Positions 28,533-37,869 are shown, numbered from the stretch's first letter. The stretch: 64,000 nucleotides of DNA from Ruegeria halocynthiae (GCF_900106805.1 NZ_FNNP01000001.1:1488001-1552000); one strand, 5' to 3'. Notes: generated by a model from the letters alone, not told the origin. Program-made: numbers and translations.

Positions 28533-28619
28533 CCGACGCACAGTGCCGTATCAGGATCGATCCAAGAAACGCAAAGAACAGGTGGGCTTTTGGAAAACGC
28601 TCTTTGGCGCGGCGGATGG

Positions 28620-30275
28620 ATGAGCCGGCTCAGAATCGCAAGCGGCCTGGTGCTGTTTGTCTTTGCGTTCTTTCATTTCATCAATATCGGTCTCGGCCTG
28701 TTTCATACCGACTTGCTGCATGGAATGCAGGACGGGCGGAAAGCTGTCAGCCGTCATGCTATCGGCGGCATTCTGATATATGGCGCGTTGCTGATCCATA
28801 TGGGTTTAGCTCTGATCTCGATTGCGCGGCGCCGTACGCTCAGGATGCCATTCAGTGTCGCCTTGCAGGTGGTTCTGGGGCTGCTGATTCCACTGCAACT
28901 TATCTCGCATCTAGTTCAGACCCGATACGCACACGAGATTTTTGGTGTGAACGACGAAATGGGCTACATCATCATCCTGATGTGGCCCAGCACTGCGGTC
29001 TGGATGCAAAGTCTGCTGCTGTTGCTGGTATGGGTGCACGGATGCATCGGGTTGCACATGTGGCTACGGCTGACCGGATGGTGGCGCAGGTTGGTGCCCT
29101 ATCTGATCGGTGCCGCCGTCTTCGTGCCCGGCTTTGCCCTTGCAGGGCTGCTCACCGAGGGGCGGCGCCTCTGGATGGATTTTGCCGACCCGGATCTGCG
29201 TGAACAGTATATCGAGCACTACGACTGGCCCTCGCCCCAGGAATTCGACGCTTTGTTCGCGGTCAAGGACAATACCATGATGGTGTTCTGGTTCGCCCTC
29301 GCCCTGACCGGGCTAATCTATCTCGGGCGCAAGTATTGGCGGCGGAGGCATGCGGTTCGGGTGCGCTATGTGGATGGCCCCGAGGTTGTGTCCGAGAAAG
29401 GCATGACCCTGCTGGAAATGTCGCGTGCGAACGGTATCCCTCATACCGCATTATGTGGCGGCAAAGGGCGCTGCACGACCTGTCGTGTTGTCGTAGAAAA
29501 CGGGGCCGATCAGCTGCATCCCCCCACCGAGGTCGAGGCCCGCAGTCTCAAGGCGGTCAGTGCGCCCCGGGGCACACGGTTGGCCTGCCAGATACGCCCG
29601 ACCGATCCGGTCACGGTGTTCCGTGTGTTTCGTCCGGACGGAGCGCGCGATCGGGCACATGCCAGCCAGGGGCAAGAGCGGCAATTGGCGGTTCTGTTTC
29701 TCGACATGCGTGGATTTACTGCCCGCACGACCGGGCAGCTACCCTATGACATCGTATTTCTGCTGAATCGTTTCTTCGACGCGATTGTCCCGGCGATCAC
29801 GGCCCACGGAGGTGTGGTCGACAAATACATGGGCGATGGATTGCTGGCGATGTTCGAAACGGCCACCGCCCAGAGTTCAGCACGAGCGGGCCTGAAGGCG
29901 GCTTCAGAGATCGGGCGTGCGCTGGAACGTTTCAATCAACGGCTCGAGGCAGAAGGCAGCCCTCCCGTTCGCATCGGTATGGGCCTGCATCTAGGCGATC
30001 TTGTTCTGGGCGAAATCGGCGCTGCAAAACACGCCCCGCGCACCATTATCGGCGATGCCGTGAATGTAGCCAGCCGTTTGGAAGCCGAAACCAAGGCGCT
30101 GAGCGTCGAGCTTCTTGTTTCGGACAAAGCACTGCAGGCCGCGGGAATGCAATGTGACCCCGGTGAATTGCGCGAATTCAGTTTGCGTGGCGTTTCCGAA
30201 CTTGTGCCCGCTTTGCCGGTCAAACACGCCGCCGACCTCGGATCTCACACCTCGCCACTGGAACAGATTGCCTGA
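28620..30275 (+). CDS. Membrane-bound class III adenylate cyclase with a [2Fe-2S] ferredoxin domain
   Basis: 551 residues from ATG 28620; TTG 28590 with a GGTGG site is an alternative. About six membrane helices fill residues 8-240, with histidines inside or beside them (His19, 29, 46, 60, 97, 140, 146), similar to b-type cytochrome anchors. A ferredoxin domain follows with Cys279, Cys285, Cys288 and Cys323 (Cx5Cx2Cx34C, adrenodoxin-like). The C-terminal cyclase domain has metal ligands Asp362 and Asp406, Lys402, Asp479 and the IIGDAVNVASRLE motif, complete for catalysis. Redox control of cAMP is inferred from architecture. Co-directional with trxB and the RES gene. Confidence 0.9.
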   Translation: MSRLRIASGLVLFVFAFFHFINIGLGLFHTDLLHGMQDGRKAVSRHAIGGILIYGALLIHMGLALISIARRRTLRMPFSVALQVVLGLLIPLQLISHLVQTRYAHEIFGVNDEMGYIIILMWPSTAVWMQSLLLLLVWVHGCIGLHMWLRLTGWWRRLVPYLIGAAVFVPGFALAGLLTEGRRLWMDFADPDLREQYIEHYDWPSPQEFDALFAVKDNTMMVFWFALALTGLIYLGRKYWRRRHAVRVRYVDGPEVVSEKGMTLLEMSRANGIPHTALCGGKGRCTTCRVVVENGADQLHPPTEVEARSLKAVSAPRGTRLACQIRPTDPVTVFRVFRPDGARDRAHASQGQERQLAVLFLDMRGFTARTTGQLPYDIVFLLNRFFDAIVPAITAHGGVVDKYMGDGLLAMFETATAQSSARAGLKAASEIGRALERFNQRLEAEGSPPVRIGMGLHLGDLVLGEIGAAKHAPRTIIGDAVNVASRLEAETKALSVELLVSDKALQAAGMQCDPGELREFSLRGVSELVPALPVKHAADLGSHTSPLEQIA

Positions 30276-30476
30276 GAAGCCCCCTTTTGGCCAAGGGTAG
30301 TGGGATTTTTTTCAACAGGGTGAAACAAAACCCGGAAAATCGTTCCATTTCGGGAAAAAACCGCGCATATCATCCTTTGTTTCTGACAGTCTATGGACTT
30401 CATACACAGGTCGGGGCAAATGCCTCGCCAACGCCGATGAAACCAAAGCAAACAACACTGTGACAAGAGATTTCTG

Positions 30477-32195
30477 ATGACGATGTTAAGCAATCTGGCC
30501 CCGATCCCTGAACTATATGTTTCTTACGAATCTGCACAGAAGCTGAAGGTCGAAGCAGCAGATCTGACCAGCTGGGATCTCAAGCCCCGCCAGATCTGCG
30601 ATCTGGATCTGCTGATGAACGGTGGCTTCAATCCCCTCAAAGGATTCCTGAGCGAGGCCGACTACGACAATGTGGTGGAAAACATGCGTCTCGCCGATGG
30701 GACGCTGTGGCCCATGCCGATCACTCTGGATGTCGATGAGGATTTTGCCGCAACGATCGAATTGGGGCAGGATATTGCTCTGCGCGATCAGGAAGGCGTC
30801 ATTCTGGGCACCATGACCGTGACCGACCGTTGGACACCTGATAAGGCACGCGAGGCTGAAAAGGTATTTGGCGCCGACGACGATGCTCATCCAGCTGTGA
30901 ACTACCTGCATAACGTGGCGGGCAAGGTTTATCTGGGTGGCCCAGTCACCGGTATCCAGCAGCCCGTTCACTATGATTTCAAAGCGCGCCGTGACACGCC
31001 GAATGAATTGCGCGCCTATTTTCGCAAACTGGGATGGCGCCGGATCGTCGCGTTCCAGACCCGCAACCCTCTGCACCGCGCGCATCAGGAACTGACCTTC
31101 CGCGCCGCGAAAGAGGCACAAGCCAACCTGCTGATCCATCCGGTTGTGGGCATGACCAAACCCGGCGATGTGGATCATTTTACCCGCGTGCGCTGCTATG
31201 AGGCGGTGCTGGACAAGTACCCGGCCTCGACCACCTCGATGTCCCTGCTGAATTTGGCCATGCGCATGGCCGGCCCGCGCGAGGCCGTCTGGCATGGGTT
31301 GATCCGCGCCAACCATGGCTGCACCCATTTCATTGTTGGTCGTGATCATGCGGGTCCGGGAAAAAACTCGGCCGGTGAAGATTTTTATGGCCCCTATGAT
31401 GCACAAGACCTGTTCCGCAAGTATCAGGACGAGATCGGCATCGAGATGGTCGATTTCAAACATATGGTCTATGTGCAAGAGCGCGCCCAATATGAACCGA
31501 ATGATGAGATTCTGGACAAGGATAACGTCACCATCCTGAACATCTCGGGCACTGAATTGCGTCGCCGTCTGCGTGAGGGGCTGGAGATCCCGGAATGGTT
31601 TTCGTTCTCCGAAGTGGTGAAAGAGCTGCGCAACCGCTTCCCACCACGGTCTCAACAGGGTTTCACAGTGTTTTTCACAGGTTTCTCGGGCTCCGGGAAA
31701 TCGACCATTGCCAATGCTTTGATGGTAAAGCTGATGGAAACCGGGGATCGTCCCGTCACCTTGCTTGACGGGGATATCGTGCGTAAGAACCTGTCCTCAG
31801 AGTTGGGATTCTCGAAAGAGCACCGCGACCTGAACATCCGTCGCATCGGTTATGTGGCCAGCGAAATCACCAAAAACGGCGGTATCGCAATCTGCGCGCC
31901 GATTGCGCCTTACGCCACAACGCGCCGTGCCGTTCGAGAAGAAATCGAGCAATTCGGTGCCTTCTGCGAAGTGCATGTCGCGACCACGATCGAAGAATGC
32001 GAACGCCGCGACCGCAAGGGGCTGTACAAACTGGCGCGTGAGGGCAAAATCAAAGAATTCACAGGGATTTCCGACCCCTATGATGTGCCTGATAGCCCGG
32101 AACTGAGCGTCGAGACCGAGAATGTCGAGGTCGATCACTGCGCCCATCAGGTTCTGCTGAAATTGGAAAGCATGGGATTGATTGCCGCGTCTTAA
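30477..32195 (+). CDS. Bifunctional sulfate adenylyltransferase / adenylylsulfate kinase
   Basis: 572 residues. The N-terminal 390 residues are ATP sulfurylase (QTRNPLHRAHQELTFRAAKE with the HxxH motif; GRDHAGPGKNS). The C-terminal 180 are APS kinase (P-loop GFSGSGKSTIA, DGDIVRKNLSSELGFSKEHR). It converts sulfate to APS and PAPS for assimilation or sulfation. Gene fusions of this order occur in alphaproteobacteria. ATG 30477 is followed by a second ATG at 30483. An intrinsic terminator follows the stop. Sulfite-forming reductase genes are not here. Confidence 0.96.
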   Translation: MTMLSNLAPIPELYVSYESAQKLKVEAADLTSWDLKPRQICDLDLLMNGGFNPLKGFLSEADYDNVVENMRLADGTLWPMPITLDVDEDFAATIELGQDIALRDQEGVILGTMTVTDRWTPDKAREAEKVFGADDDAHPAVNYLHNVAGKVYLGGPVTGIQQPVHYDFKARRDTPNELRAYFRKLGWRRIVAFQTRNPLHRAHQELTFRAAKEAQANLLIHPVVGMTKPGDVDHFTRVRCYEAVLDKYPASTTSMSLLNLAMRMAGPREAVWHGLIRANHGCTHFIVGRDHAGPGKNSAGEDFYGPYDAQDLFRKYQDEIGIEMVDFKHMVYVQERAQYEPNDEILDKDNVTILNISGTELRRRLREGLEIPEWFSFSEVVKELRNRFPPRSQQGFTVFFTGFSGSGKSTIANALMVKLMETGDRPVTLLDGDIVRKNLSSELGFSKEHRDLNIRRIGYVASEITKNGGIAICAPIAPYATTRRAVREEIEQFGAFCEVHVATTIEECERRDRKGLYKLAREGKIKEFTGISDPYDVPDSPELSVETENVEVDHCAHQVLLKLESMGLIAAS

Positions 32196-32218
32196 TCGCG
32201 ATCAGTCGCCAGACATGT

Positions 32219-32250
32219 AAAAGGCCCTCGGCGAACCGCGGGCCTTTTTT
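32219..32250 (+). terminator. Intrinsic terminator after sat-cysC
   Basis: Arms AAAAGGCCC and GGGCCTTTT around a 12-base loop, with the T-run TTTTTT. It lies 23 bp after the stop and just before the end of the convergent PhzF-like gene, and could serve both. Confidence 0.88.
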
Positions 32251-32270
32251 GATTCATTATATTGCGTGTT

Positions 32271-33149
32271 TCAGTCCGTCAGCGCGACCTGGCCCCGCAT
32301 CAGAACATAGCCGCGACCAGCGACCTTGATCCCGGTCATGGCTTCGGCGAGCCCCACACGAGTGACCCGTGCCTGCCCCGGACGGCCCATATCGTGCCCC
32401 TGTTCGGCAATGAACGAGTCCTTCTTAATCAATCCATACTTCCATATATAGGCTGCCATCGCCCCGGTCGCTGAGCCGGTGAACGGATCTTCGGGCGGGC
32501 TGGGTGGCGCCAGCAACAGGCGCGAGAAGGTGTCGCCCAGACCGGTTGCACCTTTCAGTGTTACCAGAAACGGTTCGGCCATATCGCTACCGGTAAACCC
32601 TGCTTTTGCAGCAACCTCGCGCAACGGGCCTTCGACCAGATTCGCCGCACGCAGAGCCTCATGATCACGAAGTACGGTGATGCAGAACGGCAGCCCGGTC
32701 GAGACCATCTGAGGCGGAGAGATAATCGCGGATTCGTGCAATCCTACAGCAGCGGCCACCAGTGCAGGCTGCACAAGCGCACCAAACTGTGGGGCAACCT
32801 GTGTCATCTCGATGTCACCCCCATCCAGACGGATCGATACGATCCCGGCGCCAGTTTCAAGGGTCAGCGCGTCGCCATTGATCAGGCCCCGCGCCTGCAT
32901 CGCTGCAACCGTTGCAATCGTTGGATGCCCGGCGAAGGGGATTTCTCGGCTGGCGAGAAAGTACCGAACCCGAATATCGGCCAAATCTGACGGCCCGGTG
33001 AACGTGCATTCAACAAGTGAGGTCTCGCGTACATAGGACATGCAGACCTCGTCCGGCAGCCCTGCCCCGCCATGCACAACCGCGCAGCCGTTGCCACCGA
33101 AGGCCCGATCGCTGAAGGCGTCTACCCATTCGAAATCATACCAGCCCAT
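32271..33149 (-). CDS. PhzF family protein (phenazine biosynthesis-like isomerase fold)
   Basis: 292 residues. The start WVDAFSDRAFGGNGCAVV, the VRETSLVECTF segment carrying the family's conserved Glu, the IPFAGHPTIATVAAM motif and the DPFTGSATGAMAAYIWKYG motif identify the PhzF/diaminopimelate-epimerase-like fold. Apart from phenazine producers, most members are isomerases of unknown substrate. No phenazine genes are nearby, so phenazine synthesis is not implied. Monocistronic by context. Confidence 0.9.
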   Translation of the reverse strand: MGWYDFEWVDAFSDRAFGGNGCAVVHGGAGLPDEVCMSYVRETSLVECTFTGPSDLADIRVRYFLASREIPFAGHPTIATVAAMQARGLINGDALTLETGAGIVSIRLDGGDIEMTQVAPQFGALVQPALVAAAVGLHESAIISPPQMVSTGLPFCITVLRDHEALRAANLVEGPLREVAAKAGFTGSDMAEPFLVTLKGATGLGDTFSRLLLAPPSPPEDPFTGSATGAMAAYIWKYGLIKKDSFIAEQGHDMGRPGQARVTRVGLAEAMTGIKVAGRGYVLMRGQVALTD

Positions 33150-33236
33150 GCAACACCCTCCCGCTTAGCATTCTGCAGCAAGATCACCGCAGCGGCGGCA
33201 ATTGTCACGTTGTTTCAGCAGAGGTGCCGAGCCGTT

Positions 33237-33461
33237 TCAGTGAACGGCCACCGGAGACAGGTCGTGCTCACGCGCCAGAATAAAAGCCATCTTGCGGTCG
33301 GCCACCAAAGCCAGTTGCTGCCCGTCAGAATCGTGGACGGCATAAAGCTGATTCAGATCACCAGCCTGTTCGCGCACGTCGCGCGGCAAATCAGCCACAT
33401 CAACGGCTTTGACATAAACGATCCGGTTACCTTCGGTGTTGATTTCAATCGGTGTGTTCAT
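33237..33461 (-). CDS. DUF1150 family protein
   Basis: 74 residues. The NRIVYVKAVDVADLPRDVRE beginning and LYAVHDSDGQQLALVADRKM match DUF1150, an alphaproteobacterial family of unknown function that is regularly encoded next to small heat-shock genes. It starts 5 bp after the hsp20 stop, so it is cotranscribed and presumably heat-induced. No enzymatic motif is seen. Confidence 0.88.
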   Translation of the reverse strand: MNTPIEINTEGNRIVYVKAVDVADLPRDVREQAGDLNQLYAVHDSDGQQLALVADRKMAFILAREHDLSPVAVH

Positions 33462-33466
33462 TGCTC

Positions 33467-33880
33467 TTACCCCTTTTTTATATTGATCGTTTGCACAACG
33501 GTTTCAGGCACAGCGCGGGTCAGGTCCACATGCAGCAGACCGTTCTCCATGATCGCCTCGCCCACCTCGACGCCATCGGCCAGCACAAACATGCGCTGGA
33601 ACTGGCGCGCCGCGATGCCGCGGTGCAGGAAAATGCGCCCCTCGCTGTCGTCGCGTTGACGGCCCCGGATCACCAGTTGGCGATCCTCGATGGTGATCGA
33701 CAGATCCTCTTCCGCGAATCCGGCCACGGCCAAGGTGATCCGATAGGAAAAATCCGAGGTCTGTTCGATATTGTAGGGCGGGTACCCTTCATTTCCGGCC
33801 TTTGCAGACCGCTCCAGAAGGCGTTCCAATTGCTCGAACCCCAAAAGATGCGGGTATGAGCCCAAGGTAAGTTTCGACAC
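33467..33880 (-). CDS. Hsp20/alpha-crystallin family small heat-shock protein
   Basis: 137 residues from a GTG at 33880 (AAGGA site 9 bases upstream). The alpha-crystallin domain spans about 38-130, with YRITLAVAGFAEEDLSITIE and the typical GIAARQFQRMF and NGLLHVDLTR strands. Family: class A IbpA-like holdase preventing aggregation under heat. The leader contains a hairpin that hides the ribosome site (33888-33910), suggesting an RNA thermometer. First gene of the hsp20-DUF1150 pair. Confidence 0.95.
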   Translation of the reverse strand: MSKLTLGSYPHLLGFEQLERLLERSAKAGNEGYPPYNIEQTSDFSYRITLAVAGFAEEDLSITIEDRQLVIRGRQRDDSEGRIFLHRGIAARQFQRMFVLADGVEVGEAIMENGLLHVDLTRAVPETVVQTINIKKG

Positions 33881-33887
33881 GTATATT

Positions 33888-33939
33888 CGTCCTTCATTGT
33901 CAAAGCGACGTATTCTGCGGCCCCGCTATCGGCAACCGC
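33888..33939 (-). promoter_or_regulatory. ROSE-like RNA thermometer candidate in the hsp20 leader
   Basis: On the minus strand, 33910-33888 folds as CGUC-(G)-CUU / AAG-GACG with an 8-base loop and one bulged G. The 3' arm contains the whole AAGGA ribosome site, and the 5' arm contains UCGCU, fitting the UYGCU motif of ROSE elements. A second stem-loop (33939-33917: GCGG..CCG/CGG..CCGC) lies upstream, as in multi-hairpin ROSE leaders. Element type is inferred; no folding energy was computed. Confidence 0.65.
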
Positions 33940-34045
33940 GTGTAATAGAATATGGGAAGATACAGGGATGTCCACAAGGTCTGGCCGGATAAAGCCTGAC
34001 ACACTATCTTGTGTGGAAAGCACCACTTGAAACACTGAGTCGCCC

Positions 34046-34270
34046 ATGAATGCGCCTACCGACCTTTCGATGAAAACCGATGAAGTCCTACGGGTGGAGT
34101 TGGAGGTTTTTCGTCGCCAGCACCGCGATCTGGACGAAGCGATTGAGGCGTTACAGGCGAAGGGTACGGCGGATCAATTGACTATCAAGCGGCTAAAAAA
34201 GCAGAAATTGCGGCTGAAAGACATCATCCGTCTGATCGAGGACCGTCTGACCCCGGATATCATCGCCTGA
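34046..34270 (+). CDS. YdcH/DUF465 family small helical protein
   Basis: 74 residues. The central LEVFRRQHRDLDEAIEALQA and C-terminal IKRLKKQKLRLKDIIRLIED segments match the YdcH (DUF465) family, predicted to be a coiled-coil helical hairpin of unknown function. It lies directly upstream of purE with 77 bp between, and divergent from hsp20. Confidence 0.88.
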   Translation: MNAPTDLSMKTDEVLRVELEVFRRQHRDLDEAIEALQAKGTADQLTIKRLKKQKLRLKDIIRLIEDRLTPDIIA

Positions 34271-34347
34271 GGCGCGTGTACCGCATTGCCACATAAGCGG
34301 ATTTGGCTATAGTGCGCGCTCTTTCCGAAGGCAGGGGCGCAGTAGCT

Positions 34348-34833
34348 ATGAGCGATGTGAAAGTAGGGATTATCATGGGCAGCCAGTCGGACTGGCCCAC
34401 CATGAAAGAAGCCGCCGATATTCTGGATGAATTGGGTATCGCCTATGAGGCGCGCATCGTCTCGGCCCACCGCACGCCTGATCGCCTTTGGGATTACGGT
34501 AAAACCGCTGTTTCACGTGGCCTGCAGGTTATTATCGCAGGTGCAGGCGGGGCGGCACATTTGCCCGGTATGATGGCCTCGAAAACTCGGGTGCCAGTGA
34601 TTGGCGTCCCGGTACAGACGCGCGCATTGTCGGGCGTGGATTCGCTCTATTCCATCGTGCAGATGCCCAAAGGGTTTCCGGTTGCGACTATGGCAATCGG
34701 CTCAGCCGGTGGCGCAAATGCCGGGCTGATGGCCGCAGGCATTCTGTCGTTGCAGGACGCAGCGCTGGCGGATCGCTTGGATGCCTGGCGTGAGGCCCTT
34801 TCGGCTTCGATTCCCGAAGAGCCGCAAGGATGA
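34348..34833 (+). CDS. purE: N5-carboxyaminoimidazole ribonucleotide mutase
   Basis: 161 residues, class I PurE size. It rearranges N5-CAIR to CAIR in purine synthesis. Signatures: [17 protein letters not shown] at the start, [14 protein letters not shown] with the catalytic His, and [17 protein letters not shown]. The ATG at 34348 follows a weak site; the frame is open from 34303. A reductase-like gene overlaps its stop by 4 bp before purK. Confidence 0.96.
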   Translation: MSDVKVGIIMGSQSDWPTMKEAADILDELGIAYEARIVSAHRTPDRLWDYGKTAVSRGLQVIIAGAGGAAHLPGMMASKTRVPVIGVPVQTRALSGVDSLYSIVQMPKGFPVATMAIGSAGGANAGLMAAGILSLQDAALADRLDAWREALSASIPEEPQG

Positions 34834-35585
34834 GCCGCATCGGTTTGATCGGCACAGGTCACATCGCAGCCCCAATCGCGCGGTTGATTGCTTCGAAAGG
34901 GCATGAGGTCTATGTCACCGAGCGCAATGCGCAGGTGTCCTCGGCCCTTCAGGACGAGCTTGGTGTGAGTATCGGCACTTCGCAGGAGGTGATTGATGCC
35001 TCGGAAATCATATTCCTCTGCCTGCGTCCTCAAATCGCAGCGGACGTTCTGACACCACTTGCCTTTCGCGCAGACCAGCAAATCGTTTCGGTGATGGCTG
35101 CAGTGTCCGAGGCCCAGCTTTCCACGCTCTGCGCACCTGCCTCGGATTTTGTGCAAACCATCCCGCTGGGTTTTCTGCAGACCGGAGGCTGCCCTCTGGC
35201 AGCCTTTGGCAACGCTCGCCTGTTGGCAGAGCTGTTTGAGCCCGAAAACCCCGTGGTGAAAGTAGCAGACGAGGCCGCATTGAGCGCCCATTTTGCCATC
35301 TGCGCCATGGTTCCGGGTCTTCTGGACCTGATGGCGACCGGTGCCGAATGGCTGGCCGATCGGACAGGCGATAAAGACGGGGCTGAATTCTATGTGGCCC
35401 AACTGATGTCAGGTTTTCTGGCAACGATTGAAAAAAACAAGACGGGTCAGCTGGCTAAAGAGCGGGACGCGCTTGCGACCGAGGGCACGTTAAGTCTTCA
35501 GATGACAGATACTTTGCAGTCCGAGGGCGCACATGATGCGTTACGCACCGCCCTGACCGCAATTGGCAAACGATTGGAGGCCTAA
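34830..35585 (+). CDS. Pyrroline-5-carboxylate reductase-like NAD(P)-binding protein
   Basis: 251 residues. An N-terminal Rossmann motif ([20 protein letters not shown]) and [13 protein letters not shown] resemble the start of the ProC family, and the C-terminal helices are of similar length, but the ProC catalytic signature GVSGSGPAY is absent. It sits between purE and purK, overlapping purE by 4 bp and ending 2 bp before purK, so it is translated within the purine operon. Substrate is unknown; the true proC is at 20044. Confidence 0.8.
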   Translation: MSRIGLIGTGHIAAPIARLIASKGHEVYVTERNAQVSSALQDELGVSIGTSQEVIDASEIIFLCLRPQIAADVLTPLAFRADQQIVSVMAAVSEAQLSTLCAPASDFVQTIPLGFLQTGGCPLAAFGNARLLAELFEPENPVVKVADEAALSAHFAICAMVPGLLDLMATGAEWLADRTGDKDGAEFYVAQLMSGFLATIEKNKTGQLAKERDALATEGTLSLQMTDTLQSEGAHDALRTALTAIGKRLEA

Positions 35586-35587
35586 AG

Positions 35588-36661
35588 ATGGCAGAAATGC
35601 TCACCCCTGGTGCTACGATCGGGATACTGGGCGGAGGTCAATTGGGCCGGATGCTTTCGGTCGCGGCAGCGCGGCTTGGGTTCAAGACCCATATCTTTGA
35701 GCCCGGTGCCAACCCGCCGGCCGGACAGGTGGCAGATCACGTCACCACCGCTGCTTACGACGATGAGAATGCGCTGAAGACCTTTGCGGATTCGGTGAAC
35801 GTGATCACCTATGAGTTCGAAAACATCCCCACGCAGGCGCTGGATCTGCTTGAAGTGCACTGCCCTATACGCCCCGGTCGCGAGGCGTTGCGAGTTAGCC
35901 AAGACCGGTTGACAGAAAAAGCTTTCCTTCAGGGATTGGGCCTTCAAACCGCACCCTTTGCCGACATCACCAATCTGGAAAGCCTGCATAGCGCAATTGA
36001 CGAGATCGGGACACCTGCAATCCTGAAAACCCGCCGCTTTGGTTATGACGGAAAGGGGCAAGCCCGCCTGCGCTCGCCCGGAGACGCCGAGACAGCCTTG
36101 GCCGATATGGCTGGTGCTCCTTCCATTCTGGAAGGGTTTGTGGATTTCAGCCATGAGGTCTCGGTCATCGCAGCACGGGGTCTGGATGGTCAGGTTGCCT
36201 GTTTCGATCCCGGCGAGAACGTGCATCGCGATGGCATCCTGCATACGACTACGATCCCTGCGCGCTTGTCTCCTGCCCAGCGAACGGATGCGGTGCTTCT
36301 GGCAGCAAACATCCTGAACGCGCTGGATTATGTCGGCGTCATGGGAGTCGAGCTGTTCGTGACACCACAAGGTTTAATAGTGAACGAAATCGCACCGCGC
36401 GTTCATAACTCGGGTCACTGGACGCAGAATGGCTGCGCCGTGGATCAGTTCGAGCAACACATTCGCGCGGTGGCTGGATGGTCTCTGGGCGACGGTCAGC
36501 GGCACTCGGACGTCGTGATGGAAAACCTGATCGGATATGACATGGATCGCGTGCCTGAGCTGGCGCGCGAACGGGATGTGGCACTGCATCTCTACGGCAA
36601 GGCCGAGGTCAAGGCTGGCCGCAAGATGGGGCATTTCAACCGGATCGTGCGCAAGGGATAA
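35588..36661 (+). CDS. purK: N5-carboxyaminoimidazole ribonucleotide synthase
   Basis: 357 residues of the ATP-grasp superfamily. It carboxylates AIR with bicarbonate and ATP to give N5-CAIR, the substrate of PurE. Motifs: TIGILGGGQLGRMLSVAAAR at the start, KTRRFGYDGKGQARL in the ATP-grasp core and NEIAPRVHNSGHWTQNGC in the catalytic region. Last gene of the YdcH-purE-(P5CR-like)-purK run; a short hairpin and T-run follow. Confidence 0.96.
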   Translation: MAEMLTPGATIGILGGGQLGRMLSVAAARLGFKTHIFEPGANPPAGQVADHVTTAAYDDENALKTFADSVNVITYEFENIPTQALDLLEVHCPIRPGREALRVSQDRLTEKAFLQGLGLQTAPFADITNLESLHSAIDEIGTPAILKTRRFGYDGKGQARLRSPGDAETALADMAGAPSILEGFVDFSHEVSVIAARGLDGQVACFDPGENVHRDGILHTTTIPARLSPAQRTDAVLLAANILNALDYVGVMGVELFVTPQGLIVNEIAPRVHNSGHWTQNGCAVDQFEQHIRAVAGWSLGDGQRHSDVVMENLIGYDMDRVPELARERDVALHLYGKAEVKAGRKMGHFNRIVRKG

Positions 36662-36676
36662 TCGCGCTGACACGCG

Positions 36677-36711
36677 ATGCCTCCGGCGGAGGTATTTTTA
36701 GCCAGATGAAG
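36677..36711 (+). repeat. Intergenic Rhodobacterales-type repeat, copy A, with terminator-like hairpin
   Basis: CCTCC-GGC-GGAGG hairpin followed by TATTTTTAGCCAGATGAAG. This hairpin plus ATTTTT plus GATGAAG pattern is one I recall at many gene ends in Rhodobacterales. It ends the purK transcript and faces the convergent PhnM-like gene. A diverged second copy is at 44693. Confidence 0.6.
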
Positions 36712-36717
36712 CTGGGA

Positions 36718-37869
36718 TCAACTTAGAAATCGCATTGCGATATCACCAGACATATAGCTGACGCGCCCACCCGACAAGGTAGCCGCAACCCGGTATGTTT
36801 TGGCGTCCAGTATCGCCAGATCAGCGCGTTTTCCGGGGTGCAGTATTCCGCGATCCTCGAGACCCAAGACCCGCGCAGGACCGGAGGAGACCATCTCCCA
36901 TGCCCTTGCAAGATCCAGCAGGCCGGATTTTGCTAGCATCAGCGCGGCGCGGCGCGGGCTCGGGTAGTGATAATCCGATGCCAACGCATCGCATAACCCC
37001 ATGGCTATTAGATCCACAGCGCTGGCATTGCCCTTGTGCGAACCGCCTCGCACGACATTGGGCGAACCGAGAATAATATGATCCCCGGCCGCTTTTGCAG
37101 CCTCGGCTGCTTCGAGTGATTCAGGGAATTCCGAGATCATCACACCGCGTTCGCGCCACTCTGCCCGTGTCTGAGCAGTAGAATCATCGTGGCTGCCCAG
37201 TCGGATACCGCGATTCACCAGATCGGCGCAAAGCGTATCCAGCGCGGCTGGTACTTCGGCCCGGCGTGCGTGCATGGATTGCAGCAACTCGAAATGGGCG
37301 TCGGGGTTGCGTCCGGCCTTCAACGCCTGCCCTGTCAAGCGCGGCGGTTTACGCCCTTGCGCCAACCGATCATGCGGCAGGTGATCGTTCAGGACCACAT
37401 AAGGAACCTGCCAGCCGGCGATACGCGCAGCCAGCCCCTCATAATCGTCCAGCATATGGGTTTCAAAGCGCAGTTGCGGGATCAGATCGGTCACCACGTC
37501 ATCCCGGACCGAGACGATGGCATCAAAAACCTGCCCGGCAAACTCGGGCCCGCGTACGCCGCCCTCCCAACTATGGAACTGTGCCAGAACGGCGGTGGTA
37601 ATACCATTCGCGGCCAGTTCAGCCTCGACCGACAGGATACCCTCTGCCATCTGTTTCATAGCGCCGCGGCGCGGTGCGATATGGCGTTCAAACCCGTCAC
37701 CATGCAAATCAATGATACCCGGCAGGACAAGGTAACCTGACAGATCGACCTGCCGCCCTGCCCTGTCGGATTGCACGACACCATCCGCGATGAACAGCTC
37801 AGTACGCGAAAGCCCCTGGCCCGGCAGCAGCACCTCTGCCCCAGTCATGGTGAGTTCCAAAGGGATCAT
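36718..37869 (-). CDS. PhnM-like amidohydrolase (ribose 1-methylphosphonate triphosphate diphosphatase family)
   Basis: 383 residues from ATG 37869. The amidohydrolase motif [18 protein letters not shown] at about residue 50 and [18 protein letters not shown] near residue 270 are typical of PhnM, a C-P lyase pathway enzyme. [16 protein letters not shown] and [17 protein letters not shown] also fit. No other phn gene is in the window, and the neighbour is a secreted hydrolase whose stop overlaps this start (ATGA). A role outside phosphonate breakdown is therefore possible. Confidence 0.87.
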   Translation of the reverse strand: MIPLELTMTGAEVLLPGQGLSRTELFIADGVVQSDRAGRQVDLSGYLVLPGIIDLHGDGFERHIAPRRGAMKQMAEGILSVEAELAANGITTAVLAQFHSWEGGVRGPEFAGQVFDAIVSVRDDVVTDLIPQLRFETHMLDDYEGLAARIAGWQVPYVVLNDHLPHDRLAQGRKPPRLTGQALKAGRNPDAHFELLQSMHARRAEVPAALDTLCADLVNRGIRLGSHDDSTAQTRAEWRERGVMISEFPESLEAAEAAKAAGDHIILGSPNVVRGGSHKGNASAVDLIAMGLCDALASDYHYPSPRRAALMLAKSGLLDLARAWEMVSSGPARVLGLEDRGILHPGKRADLAILDAKTYRVAATLSGGRVSYMSGDIAMRFLS

